Shown piece after piece: positions 22,900 to 35,600 of a stretch of DNA of 64,000 bases. Below the pieces are notes generated by a model. That model saw nothing but the letters and a program-made list of their open reading frames with translations. It made no database searches and was not told the DNA's origin. This stretch comes from Homalodisca vitripennis (taxonomy: Eukaryota > Arthropoda > Insecta > Hemiptera > Cicadellidae). Made by a program: the position numbers and the translations under genes. Location of the stretch: NCBI RefSeq assembly GCF_021130785.1, contig NW_025777608.1, forward strand, positions 31,471-95,470, read 5' to 3'. Numbering within the stretch: the first letter of the stretch is position 1; every line of letters begins with the position of its first letter.

Positions 22900-24430
22900 C
22901 CCTTAATAGAATACAAATTATAAAAATATTACTACTTGCCGAAATAGTCATTGATAGATTTTTATGAGCTCTTTGCTTCTTCTCGTTGCGGCAAGTACAA
23001 TAGTCACTTCGTCCACGCCCGACTCAACCATAACCATCTTTGTCCTATACTCTTCTTGTTGTCTAGTCTCTTAATCACTTTAAACTTTATTTCTAATGAA
23101 ACAATAACTCCGTTATTTGTACCACTCATTATCAAAAAATAAAACTATGAATAACTGAGCTGTTCCATGTCAAACTAACACACTCAATATTAACAATCCC
23201 ATTTTAGATTTGCTAAAATTTGGTATACTCATAACGAGTGCTAAGAATAAAAAAATACTACATTTTTTATTTCAAACTGTTTTTGTTGTGTAGTGTCCAA
23301 AAAGGTAACCAAAAAGACATGATCAGATGTTTCTGTGGAACTCTCCTAATTAACCTAGACAGTTGGGGGACGTGTCATTTTGCAGCATCTTTATACTCTA
23401 TCCAGTATATATAATGACATGAGTTATAATTTAAAGTTTTTGTACAGTGCATATAAAGATTTTGATTTAATCTTTTTCAAAGAGAACATCATTTTAAATT
23501 TTTAATCTTTCTCCATAAATATACATAGTAGGCTACTGTTGTAAATATAAATATGGGACGAAGTTCTTTGTTTGAAACATTTCTGGTATTAGTTTTTTAT
23601 ATGTAGCCTGTTTAGACTGATTTTTAATACCTACATTTTTTATATGATATCTTTAAATTGAGGGGTTTCCAAAAAGTATGTAATTTAAAGAAGGCTTTTC
23701 AAAATATTCCTATAAATGATTATTACTATTGAAAAGTAACTGATTAAATATAAATAAGGGATGATGGTTGGTTTATTGTTAATACTTAAATATAATGATT
23801 ATTAAGCAGTCAAAACAAACAAGTCAAGACAAAAATAATTTATTTACACTGTGAACCATCATCACTTTTTGTCACATTTATATTTTACTGTTTTGTGTTG
23901 TATGTCACTGATTAGAGCATAAGAAATGCACAATGTACAGAAATATTCAGTAATGTACAATGTAATTCAGATCTTAAATTACTTAAAAGTAAAAAATTCA
24001 TATCCCATCACAACAAAACTTCCCAATTTGAATTTAACACAACAGCACTGATATTATAGCATCGTTAAGGTAATAATTTAAAAGAATAACTCAGCAAAGT
24101 TTTTTATTAAGTAAAACAAAGACCCCATCCCTCTCCCACCCACACCCCCCCATCCAACTTGTTTGAGCTTGCCTGTGTGGTGTTTCTTGCTCACAAAGCT
24201 TGAGATCGGAGGTGATGGATATCACAGGGAAATATATTACAGGTTTTACTGTATTACCAGTTATGTGTTAAATCTTAAGTAGTTCAAACCACATAGACCA
24301 TTGATAGATCCTGTGAAATGATACAGATCTTAATTAAAACTGTGAAGTTTTTATTTGTTTAACCGTTGTAGAAGGACAAACTCAAACTAACTTCATGCTG
24401 GTAGTGACAATACTTTAGGGTGATCTGAGT
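22900..24430. other. AT-rich intergenic region
   Basis: No gene or bounded repeat recognised. Short frames have no motif. Confidence 0.4.
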
Positions 24431-24439
24431 TCAGGTGGA

Positions 24440-24960
24440 AATGAAATGAAAAATGTCTTTATTAGAGGCGAAGTTAGGACTATAAAGTCCTCTCTACCAC
24501 TTAACCTTATAAAAATTAAACTAACATATATATGTATACATTTATAACTAAAATTTAGTCTATTTATTTACATTACATATTAAATGAATCTTAAAATAAA
24601 AACAATCATTAATAATTAATGGTACTTTATACAAATTTACAATAATATCGCAAGACACACACTCGCATTCATTCAACTTGCATGCAATTGCCCTAAGTAC
24701 CGCACTTCAAAGCCGCCAACCGCTATACCCTCTGAGTCCCCAGCATCAAGGCCCTGACCTCCACCCCAAAGCGAGCGCGCTTATCGATGGCTCTGATGTT
24801 CACAGGTAAAGCATTCCACAATCGACAGGCAGAAACTGTAAACGATTTGCTAAAGGTAGTTGTTCGATGAATTGGGATAGATAATAAGGATTTACCCCTC
24901 CTTATACTTTGTTTACTTATTTCAGACATAAATCAAGGACAAGGATATTCTTAACTGAAC
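24440..24960 (-). mobile_element. LINE 3' end (Jockey/CR1-like)
   Basis: On the minus strand, 24929-24723 encodes the typical end of a non-LTR polymerase: RTTTFSKSFTVSACRLWNAL then PVNIRAI. An AATAAAGAC signal and a CATTTCATTT tail lie at 24440-24465. The upstream part is lost. Confidence 0.7.
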
Positions 24961-25194
24961 ATTTCTATGTTTTCACTTTTTTAGGTATGCCCTTTGAGTA
25001 AATATCTAAACTGATTTATTTTAAAGATTTTAATACAAAAAACTTCCAGACTAACATCTATTCCAATGTAGTGTTATTTAATTATGTTAGAATTGATAGG
25101 ATAGTACTTCATTATCTTTTGATAAGGTATTTGTTCACTAATTACCTTGGCAAAATCTCCAATAAAAATAACCTTTTATCATTATTAAATAGTA

Positions 25195-25720
25195 TAGTTT
25201 TGCACACAATTTCATAAGCTTTGCACGAGTATGAGCACTTCTGGTTTGAGTAAATTATATTTCTAACACCAATGTCGAGTTTTTCCTTTTTGCCATGTTC
25301 AAGAAAATATGTTAAAAAGTGTATATTTATGGCCATTGTAATTATTCCAGTCTTAGAACTTTTTTCTTCAGTTGAAAGTTGTCAGTAGCTGTTTAGTATC
25401 AGATAAATTTTAATTATGAAACGTAAATATTACAATTATTTCATAATTCAATAATATTTCTAAGGAATTAAATACTAAAATTTACAATTAAAAAAATAAT
25501 TTTACTAAAACTTTTAATTTTTTTATCTTGATATTTTCTTACTTATGTGCTAAACAGTGGTTGCAGAAAAAATTTTAATAAGAATCGTTATTACTGCCAA
25601 GCTTACTCTATGCTTTCAAGACTAAATGTAAAAAAAATTGAAAATAGTGGTTAAATTAACTAAACATTTTGTTGTGCTGTCATAAAACAATGTTTATACA
25701 GAACAGGTGATTACATTTGA
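25195..25720 (+). repeat. Old copy of the CGCGGCTTCGC-type repeat
   Basis: Matches parts of 39219-40390 in the same order: TAAGCTTTG...GAGCACTTCTGGTT, then GCCATGTTCAAGAAAATATG, then AAGCTTACTCTATGCTTT. Heavily diverged. Confidence 0.5.
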
Positions 25721-27020
25721 CCCATTGCATGCCACTAATAAATCCAAGACACTTAAAAAATCTTGTTTCTTAAAGTTCAAAGCTTTTTATTATAACTAAA
25801 TTATAAAAGGTAAAAGCAAAAAAAGTATAAAACTGGACGTTTTACTTAAAATTAGCCTATTTATTTATAAAAATAAAGAACAATTTCAAAACTGTTTAGT
25901 TCAAATCAATTTCAATGTAAAATGTAATTAAAAGCTTAATTACATTTTACTATAAAACAAGATAAATATTTCACACTAATCACAACACTACCACACGATG
26001 AAGAATACCGGTAATAAAGAGATACGTAGTGGACTTGACTCATGACAACCGAGAAAGTGGTAATACACGCCATGGATATGTTTGGATATGGCTTTGTAGG
26101 AGACACAGAACTGACGAGGAGGTGTTTGGAGTTAGACAAAGGGCGCTAACGTCCCCTTGCCACTGAGTGAAGGTCATTTATAAATACTTCCTTGGTAACC
26201 GCAAAAAACACGGAGCATGCACCGGGCATTTCAAAGACCTTTTGTGAACTAGAACCTCTCCAAGAGACATAATCTATAATATCGGATATAACTGTATTTG
26301 GCGTTTTGGTCAAAGTCTGCTATACTAATATATCCGTCTATGGCGTCAGAAGGGTAACAGGCTCTTTCAGTATTAGAGGCGCATACTAATGAAACAAATC
26401 AGAGATTATTATAATTGGTACAGCCATTCTTGAGTTATTCTTGGCTTAACTAACCAGGCTTTGTTTTATGTGCGAGGGTTTTTTTTTCAACCCTCTGATC
26501 TGATCTCACACCATGACAAGCAGATTCATGTCATGTCTGCGGTGTGCGCAGTAGTCGGTCGCGCACCTCCTCTGCTAAAACATTTGTCACTATCAAGTTC
26601 AAGTAGTCAGTTTGCGCATTGGTCAGGTTATGGAGCTCTTGGTCATTTTCTTGAACTTGTTATTTTGTAAACCACTATTTAAAACGTTTCATTTTCAACA
26701 CAGGTAAAATTGTGTAGATTTGTTAATTTATCATAACCCGCAACTGCTTGTTTTAACGTGCAAATCATCAGGGTGCTTTTGCTTCATAGTGGCAACGAAT
26801 GACAACAAACCAACAATACAGAACTGCTCAGAGCTTTACTATTGAGGCAACTGATCACATCGGGACTACTGTAATAGAAACTTTGTACTGTACTTGTCAG
26901 TCTGCAAACCGAAAGTACCCGGTACAGGTTACTGTTACAGATACTTTACACGTTTACCGCCTTAAAATGCCTTTATATAACCTAAGAAATATAACATTTT
27001 CAAACTATCACTCTGCTTCA
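25721..27020. other. Intergenic, unidentified
   Basis: The segment 26220-26700 has higher GC than its surroundings and may be repeat-derived, but no family or boundary was recognised. Confidence 0.3.
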
Positions 27021-27023
27021 CTA

Positions 27024-27640
27024 TAGTTGAATCATAAGTAGAAAGAAATTGTGAGGCCATAAGAAACAATAGTATCGCACACTGATGTAACAGTATTATG
27101 TTGTTTATTCAACTATAGTTCCATAATTTAAGTGCTATTCATACACTAATTTAATTATAACTATATAATATATTCTCATTATTTTAAAACTGTAAATTTT
27201 AACAGTAATATTTAACAATGATGATAAGTTGATTTGATAGGAAACTTGTTGTCTGAGGTAATTAGTGAACAATTACCTTATCAAGAAGACAGTGCAGTCT
27301 TATCCTATCATGGCAAACCAATTAAACAACAGCATATTGGAGTAATAGTTAGTCTGGAAGTATGTTGTATTTAAATATTCACTAAATAGGTGTAAAGCTG
27401 TACACAACATAGTTACAGGTGGGTATAAATCTTATACAGTAGTTGGAAGTTATATCAGGTACATATAGTAAATTATTTGGTTATGATTTGTTTATTTTTT
27501 TATGAACGTGTTTACAAGTTGTAGACATCCGTAGGTATAAAATTAGACACCAAATTCATATATGGCATTTTACATTGTTTGCTGTATTAATATACTTCGC
27601 TTACATTAATTTTAAAAATGTTTGCAGCTAAACTTCATTA
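27024..27640 (+). repeat. Direct duplication of about 620 bp, unit 1
   Basis: Aligns along its length with 28648-29290, at roughly 91-93% in the two blocks counted by hand. It contains an open, exon-like stretch (27241-27359) between an AG acceptor and a GTATGT donor. No gene family recognised. Confidence 0.75.
27241..27359 (+). other. Exon-like open segment in duplication unit 1
   Basis: Between TTTGATAG and GTATGT a single frame is open: LLSEVISEQLPYQEDSAVLS then YHGKPIKQQHIGVIVSLE. In unit 2 the same frame has a stop and no donor. Not recognised; it may be a real exon, a pseudo-exon or chance. Confidence 0.2.
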
Positions 27641-28007
27641 ATAATGTTAAGAATATCTTTACTATACTTTGAATCAAGTAACACTTAAAACAACGGCAGT
27701 TTATTGCAAATTGAAAACTCAATTAAATATATATTCGATACAATTTATTTACAAAAGGGAAACTTAACACAATTATGAAGGTTTCTTTCCTTTGAATGAT
27801 ATCCATATGTAAGCTTTCAATATTTTATTAGAAAATCAGATTGCCTATATATAAACAAAAATTATGTAACACTTACAAACTATCACTGTCATAAATTATA
27901 ATAAATTCTGTTCTACTTAAGATATACTATACTTGGATTTTAAAGGTATTTATTTGTAAACTTAATCATTTGAAAAAATGTATGTGAAGAATAATTTACG
28001 TGTTTGA

Positions 28008-28100
28008 ATCAGAATTAGAAAAATCTTTATTCAGTTGTTACACATGGTGTACATGAATGGCGTCACATGATTGAGAAAGTAAACAGTTAAGTTTACTAAA
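28008..28100 (-). mobile_element. LINE or SINE 3'-tail remnant
   Basis: Begins with the reverse complement of an AATAAAGA...CTGATTCAAA tail, similar to 45793-45900. Too short to classify. Confidence 0.35.
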
Positions 28101-28647
28101 TATGCTTTACATTATTACATTACATTGAAAATGTTTATACTTCATTAATGCACGACAATAATAAAAATAAGGTTGTATCACCACCATACTGAAAAATCTT
28201 TCCTTTACTGAACCACTGCCTATGCCTCTCAAATATAATGACTAAACTTCTTAAGAGAATCAGTGTATAATTTAATAATACAGTACATTTAATTTGAGTT
28301 TGAGTAGTGGATAGGGCTGTTTAGCACTAATTCCACCTCTTTAATAAAGGCATTGTTTATTGAAAAAATATACAGTAATTCTTTTACTAAGAACAATTAT
28401 ATTTTAAATACTTTATACAATTTTATAATCCCAAAGTATTTGTAGTAAAAAAGGAACGTTATTGTTAATAAGAACAGGAAAATAACATGACAGAAAAGTC
28501 TAAATTATCTAATCGTATGAACGATGAAGGTTGATGAAGTTAATTGGAATGTATTGACTAATTGAGTCTACGATGTGCGTGGAGTAGTTCATAGACTGTC
28601 ACAATCACGTGCGCTAAAGTACAGGTAAGTCTCTTCATGATGCCACT

Positions 28648-29290
28648 GTAGTTGAATTATAAGTAGAAAGAAATTGTAAGCGCATAAGAAACAATAGTAT
28701 CGCACAATGGCATAATGTTATTATATTGTTTAATCAGCTATAGTTCCATAATTTGAGTGTTATTCATGCACTTATTTTATTCAAACTGCATAGATACTCG
28801 TAATTGTAAAAACTGTAATATTTAACAGTTATATGTATCATTTAACGATTATAAGTTAATTTTGGTTGGAGATTTGTTGTCTGAGGTAACTAGTAAACAA
28901 TTACCTTATCAAGAAGATAGTGCAGTCTTATCCTATCAAGGCTAACCAATTAAACAACAGCATATTGGAGTGAGTGTTAGTCTGGAAGAATGTTGTATTC
29001 TAATCTTTACTAAAAAGGTTTAAAGCTGTTCACAAAATACGTACAGTTAGGTATAAATCTTATACAGTAACCGGAAGTTATATCAGGTACATATAATAAA
29101 TTATTTGGTTATGATCCGTTTATTTATTTATTTTTATGAATGTGTTTACAAGTTCTAGAAATCTGTAGGTATAAAATTAGACACTAAATTCATATATGGC
29201 ATTTTACTCGTTTATTGCCTGCTTAATTAATCTTGTACTTCGCTTGTGTTAATTAAAAAAAATTTTTATTGCAGCTAAAATTCCATTTTT
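28648..29290 (+). repeat. Direct duplication, unit 2
   Basis: Partner of 27024-27640, about 1 kb downstream. The exon-like frame is broken here (CAA GGC TAA) and the donor is changed to GAATGT. Confidence 0.75.
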
Positions 29291-29496
29291 AAGTACCTCC
29301 CTGTAGGACCACTAGATTGGAGGAAATAAATATACAAGGCATGATTTTAAGTAAGTACCAATTTGAAATTCTACTACTGCAGTCAGTGCCCCAGGCTTGG
29401 CACTGTCTAACTACAACTGTTAGCAAGACACAGACGCAAATACTGCAAATATCCATCGTTTTTACATCTATTAATGTTTATGTCAAATGCCCCTAT

Positions 29497-30180
29497 CAAT
29501 TGAGCATCCCACCAACTGTGAAGTACGAGCTGTTATTTGTTTTTTTGATGCCAAAGCTGTGAAAGCAGTTAAAATTCATCAGTGTAAGGAAAAACATGAG
29601 GGAAGAAGTGGTATCAAAGGGGTAAGAGCTTTAAAAGATGGGTGAAAGAATGTTCATGATGAGAACGTAGTGTACAACCCTCCATGATCACCAATGGTTT
29701 GATGCTGAAAGTGAATGATGATGTGAAAGTGACCAGATATTTTACAATTATCAGAGTTTCCTCAAGTTTCAAGAAGTGTTCCTTTGGAATTTTTAAACTA
29801 TAGAAAAAAAATGTTTTGCTATATGACAATATCCATCTGCATGTGACAAAAGGAACACCAGATCTCATCACAGTATTTTGTTAGGAACTTGATAATCTCT
29901 CAAACAGCTTGGATTTAGCGCCCAGTGACTACCATTTGTTTTATCACCAGAAGAAGCATCTTGGAAGGTCAGCCCAGCAAGGATGACAATAGCAACAAAA
30001 AGATTGCAATGCAGTCACTGTTCAATCAGGCAGGTTGTTTTTGGATATAATAAATGCCTTAATATTGATGGACGTTATGTAGAAAAGTATATAATAGTGT
30101 GTGGGCTTTCTTAAAAGAATAAAATTGTCACGAACATTTTTGCTTGACAATTTAATATCTCAAAACGGTACTTATTTGAA
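29497..30180 (+). pseudogene. Decayed mariner transposase
   Basis: In changing frames, pieces of a mariner transposase are readable: CEVRAVICFFDAKAVKAVKI (N-terminal HTH), SMITNGLMLKVNDDVKVTRY, then LYDNIHLHVTKGTPDLI and LDLAPSDYHLFYH (equivalents of the second and third catalytic blocks), and a C-terminal FLDIINALILMD. The first catalytic region is missing. Boundaries and TIRs not found. Confidence 0.7.
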
Positions 30181-32561
30181 AAACATGCCTTCTACTAGTA
30201 ACTAGTTCAAACTATTAATTTTTAAATAGTTGTTAGGGACATAGTTGCAAAGTACATGATACTTGCGAGGATATGGTAGAAGAAACTTATAGAACTTAAG
30301 AATGGGATCCACAGTTTTTACAAAAATCCTGTATTTGAATGCACAAGATTACAAAAATACAAGACTGTTCTATTCCCCCTCCAAGAAATATGATTGATGG
30401 GTTTGGCTTCCAAACTCAGATCTTGTGTACACTACTGATTTGCTGTTATATAAGAGCTAAAGTTTCCAAACAGATTGCATTACATGTTATTCAAAGAATA
30501 TAAAGCGAATATATCATCAGGTAAGACATTAGTTAATACATTAATATTATAAGTATTATATTATTAATAATTATAGTATTAATATAGTAAAAGTTTTACA
30601 TATGCAATAATTATGATGATCCATAAAGGCAAATAAAAAAAAAACTCTAAAAGAGAATTGAACTAAGTGGGCCACATATAGATTAGATCTCAGCTAGTTC
30701 ACCTCTCATTTAAATTCTTGCTTTCTTTGTGAGTAACAATATTTTTAATAAATTGTATAAAATAATATTTATAATAAATAAACGTAAGTATATCAGATTT
30801 TTTTTATTATAGAGATATAATATTATGATAAAAATGTTTAAAATCGTTAAAATACACGATCATGTTTTGTTTAACACACATTTTAATTATGGGATATTTC
30901 GATGATTGAACAGAGTTCACGATTAGTAAAAATAAATTTATTTGCTACTTAATATTATTAATTTGTACAGTACTTATTGTTTAAGACCACACAAATACAT
31001 AAAAATTTACCATTTTGCATCTTCTAATATTATAATTGTAATTTAGAAATTCGGATTTTTTTTTAATTAGCTTTGATTATGTGATTCAGATAAATATGTT
31101 TAATCTAAACAAGAACAATAAATAAGGCAAAGGTCACACAAGAGATAGGCCTAGGACTAACAGTGTGTAAACTATTGGGTACTTTACTACACAGCTCAGC
31201 AATTAATTAAGGGTTATTCCATCTTTATGAACATCATTTTCAAGGTACTTGATTGTTATTTAGAATTGATTGGCCCCATAACTTTATAGGTACACATCCA
31301 CAAATGTATTTTTTTATTTGGAATTTTACATTAAATTTTTATTTTTAAAAGTTAGTATAATTTATAGTAACAATGTTTTCATTAGACTATTAATTAGTTA
31401 TCCATGCCAATTTGATTACATTTTCTTTTAGAACTTTAGTAATGGCAGGTAAAACAAAACTTATATTTTCTAAGTTTGTTTGACTATATATTAATTTAAT
31501 GCTCTAACACTTATAATTAAATTTGATGTTTTATGAATAAAACTAATTCTTCTAATCCCAATGCCAAACTGAGATCAGGAAGGAACCACTTGTAGCTAGA
31601 TAAGGAAGTACCTAAAAGTCTGTTTAGTGGTGTATGCAGAGCAGCTAGAGATTAATTTGAAAGGGATTATTTATAGACATCCTTCATTTAGTTCATGAAT
31701 AATATTTTTTATTTTATTACAAATTTGCCTAGAGGAGGATTTCATTCTTCCTCCCTCCCCTTTATTATGACTGCATATTTGATTTAATAGATATGCCCTT
31801 GTTGTTATATGTTAAGTCACCTGATGATAATGTATTCACCAGTGTACAGAGATAGTGGAAAGATAAACTGTGTGATAAAACAACATGCTTATCCCATTGT
31901 TAGAGTAAGAACTGATAAAATTGGCTATTTTTACACTCTTCAGTTGATGATGCTCAAAGCTTAGTCTGGTCTGTAAGTTCATAGTCACCACATCAGTAAC
32001 TATCTATTCAAATTGCCTTGCAGGTAAACATGGTCTTGATTTGAAACTAATTATAGTTAGTAGTAGCAACTGTTTCTAGTATAACTTTTATTTTTGATAT
32101 GAAATCTTTCCCAACCAAAGGATTCATTGTCAGCACAAAAGATATGTCTTTAACAATTATATGGCTATTGTTTACAATGTATGAATGAACTAATTTTAGA
32201 CGTAGTTTTGTTGTATTTTAAAAAACTATGCATGTTACATGGAGTAGTTTTCACAAGATGTTTTATTTGTTGTTTATTTTCACAGACATACAAAAATATT
32301 TAATCAAATTGGCATTTTATATTAGGATAATTTAAAGTTTTTAAGACCAATAATTTTGCTTTAAGTATTTATAGCTCATAATATCTGCAAGAAAATGTAA
32401 TGAAAGATAAAACACTTGCGATTAGTATTATTGGTTGAAGAAGAGGGAAAAAGAAAAATAATATATTTTATAATGTAAAATAATATTTAATAAATAATAA
32501 TCCGTGCATCAAATTAATCATAGCGATGTCTTGACAACTAGGAAACCACTCTCTCGCCAAT
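30181..32561. other. AT-rich region upstream of the SWEET gene
   Basis: No gene recognised. The promoter of the SWEET gene should lie at its right end, but no TATA/initiator pair can be chosen with confidence. Confidence 0.4.
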
Positions 32562-32638
32562 ATGGGATTAGCCGATTACAAAGGAATAATTGGAACAGCT
32601 GCAAGTACGGCTTCTTTCATTCTCCTTCTATCTCCATC
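32562..32638 (+). CDS. SWEET coding exon 1
   Basis: Start ATG in a good context (CAATATGGG). Encodes residues 1-25 and two bases of codon 26; donor CGTAAGT. Helix 1. Confidence 0.85.
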
Positions 32639-35600
32639 GTAAGTACATATATTTGCATATTTTTTACATTTACAGTTTATTAATTCTCGTCATACTGAAA
32701 GCTACATGGAGTGAAACATGGAAAATAAAAAGTTATCAATACAATTTTTTTGATTTATGTACAAATAAACAAAAAACAAAAAAAAAAAAAAAAACGCGGA
32801 TAAGTGCATAATTTTATTATTTTTAATTTTCCTCTGGTTTCTAACAAAAAAACCCATAGCCTATATAACACTTATTACTTACCATTAAGCATATATATTT
32901 TTTAATATCTTAAAAATATGATGCGCAAAGACAAAAACCAGTGTATCATTCGGGGAGCTTCTTAATATCAGTCATAGGGTTAAATGTTTTTATTGGTTAT
33001 TCAGAAAAAAATCTAATATTTCTTATACATAACCATTTAAATATGTAAAAAATACTCTTTTCAACAAAAAGCGTTTGGATACATTTAAAATGAGACATTT
33101 TCCATAATTTAAAAATAAAAAAATAAAGCTGCCAAAGTGTTTGAAGTTTAAGATGTTCTGATGGAACAAAACAAGATTGTTTTACTACAGCCAGTTCTTA
33201 AGTTTATTTACACTTTGCAATGCATAATTTCAACTGCATTGACTTTATACGTACTGGTTTTCAATGCATTTCAAACATGTGCTATTCAATTGTGCTATTC
33301 AAAACATAGGTCAACTTCAATTGTGATAATTTTTACATTATATGATATTAGAAACTACTATTTTCCTGCAATTTCTTTCAGGTTAATCTTATTTGTTTTG
33401 GTATTGTATTCTAACATTCTTAAATTACCAGTAATATTAAAAATCACATTTTGACTGGTTATAATGTTATTTAACTTATAAGACCACTGACAATGTTGTG
33501 TGGTGAGTTAAATCTATGTGTAACAATTTGTCGTTGGTTAGTCTCCAAAGGACTAATTTCCTTGCCAGTAACCATCTTAGATATAACAACATTTAAATGG
33601 CTACTTTATATTCGTAATCAGTGACCATAAACTCTGTATAATATTTGAGGAACAAATATTTTAATATATTCATCTAGCTTAATTAGTCATACCCCAGAAT
33701 ACACACATTTTCATGGAAAAAACATATTCAACAGTCTCAAAACAAACATCACAGATGGTTCTGAGATGAGTATTTAGAGTTTGTAATGGTTTTATAAACC
33801 TTATTTTATACTAAAATTATAGTGTTATTTAGTTATAAAAATGTATAGAAACAGTAATACCATAACTCATCATCATCATCATCATCATCAGACGTTTCCG
33901 TTATCACGGGTCGTCGTACACAGCCTCCTCCACTTTTGTCTGTCATTCCAGGTCTCCTCTTCCTCCACCTGTATTTTCTGTAGTCCCCTTCTCTCTATGT
34001 CTTTCCACATTTGGTCTTCCCATCTTCCTCTCGGTCTTCCTCTTGGTCTTCTTCCTCTTTCCTCGTTCTCCAGTGCTATTCTAGGCATTCTATTATCTCC
34101 CATCCTCTTCACATGCCCCATCCACTGTATTCTTCTTCCTTCCATTGTCTCTTGCAGAGAAACTACCTTCAATCTTTCTCTAGTTATTTCGTTCCTTATT
34201 CTATCTCTTCTTGTACTCTTCTCTATCCCTCTTAAAAATCTCATTTCTGCAGCTTGCAAACTGCTTAAATCATTTTTAGTCCACGTCCACGTCTCTGCTC
34301 CATATAATAAAATTGGTTGGAAATAAGATTTATACATCAATACTTTTGATTCTTTCCCAATGTTCCAACTCCACACAATCTTCTTCACCATATTGAAAAA
34401 CTTTCCACTCTTCCATATTCTGTTTCCTATCTCTTCTCTTATTGTGCCCCTATCTGTTATGATACTTCCTAAATAACAGAATTCCTTCACCTTTTCAAGT
34501 CTTTTTCCTTCAACTAACACGTCTTTATTATTTCCTTCCCTTCTCTCTACTTTCATTGCTTTACATTTTTGTATGTTCATCTCTAAACCATATTTCTTCG
34601 CCACTTTTGCCCATTTGTTCAACTCTCGTTCTAACTCTTCTTCCCTATTTTCCCATATCATTATGTCATCTGCATATGCTATTGTCTTAAGTTCTTCTGC
34701 TCCTCTGTTTCCTTGTACTTCTAGAATAATTTCATCCATTATAATATTGAAAAGGAAAGGTGAGAATATGCTTCCCTGCCTTACTCCTCTCTCTGTTTTA
34801 AAAATTTCCGTATATTTTTCTTCAATTCTTACCCTGTTTTTACATATGCCGTACAGGTTCTTTATTCTTTCTACTATTCCCTCACGCAATCCTCTCTTTC
34901 TCATACTCTCCCATATCCTTTCTCTCAGTACTTTATCATATGCCTTCTGTAGGTCTATAAAAGCTACCGTTGTATCTTTTCCGTATTCCCACCTCTTTTC
35001 CAACACTTGTCTCATCACAAAAATAGCATCCACCGTTGACCTACCTTTCCTAAAACCACATTGCTCCTCTCTTCCTGTTTCTTCCAGTACTGGTCTAATT
35101 TTCTGCAACTAATTTTTCATAAATTTTTTGTGTATGGCACAACAAAGTTATTCCCCTGTAATTCTCGCATTTTTGCTTATCGCCTTTCTTAAAAATCGGC
35201 ACTATTATTCCCATTTTCCAGTCTTCTGGTATCTTCTTTTCCTTCCAAATCACTCTCATCACTCTGTACAACCATTGCATTCCTAATGGTCCCGCCGCCT
35301 TTATCATCTCAGCCGTCAGCTCGTCTATTCCCGCAGATTTCCCCTCTTTCATCTCTTTAACCGCTTTTTCCAATTCACACATACTAAAATCCTCTTCATC
35401 TTCTGTCTCCTCTGTCATATCTCTTCTTTCCTCTTCATTTTCTGTTCCTTCTAGAAGTTCCTTAAAATACTCTTTCCACGTCTTCAAAACCTCTTTCTCC
35501 TCCCATTTGATTTCCCCTGAAACATCCACCACCTTAGTCAAGATCTCTTTAGGTTTCGTCTTGTTCCTTATCACCCCATAAAAAATCTTCTTATTTCCTT

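Noticed and set aside
27024..29290. Long terminal repeats of a retrotransposon
   Set aside because: Units lack TG...CA ends, no target duplication is evident, and the 1-kb interior has no gag, protease or RT motif.
33161..33454. 97-codon hydrophobic frame in SWEET intron 1 as an extra transporter exon
   Set aside because: The six-exon model is already complete in phase and length, and this frame has no SWEET motif or suitable splice sites.
33841..34326. 161-codon plus-strand frame with a His run
   Set aside because: It is the antisense of the RTE LINE; the His run is the trinucleotide tail read in reverse.
34573..35112. 179-codon plus-strand frame
   Set aside because: Shadow of the RTE reverse transcriptase on the other strand; low-complexity Ser/Leu content and no domain.
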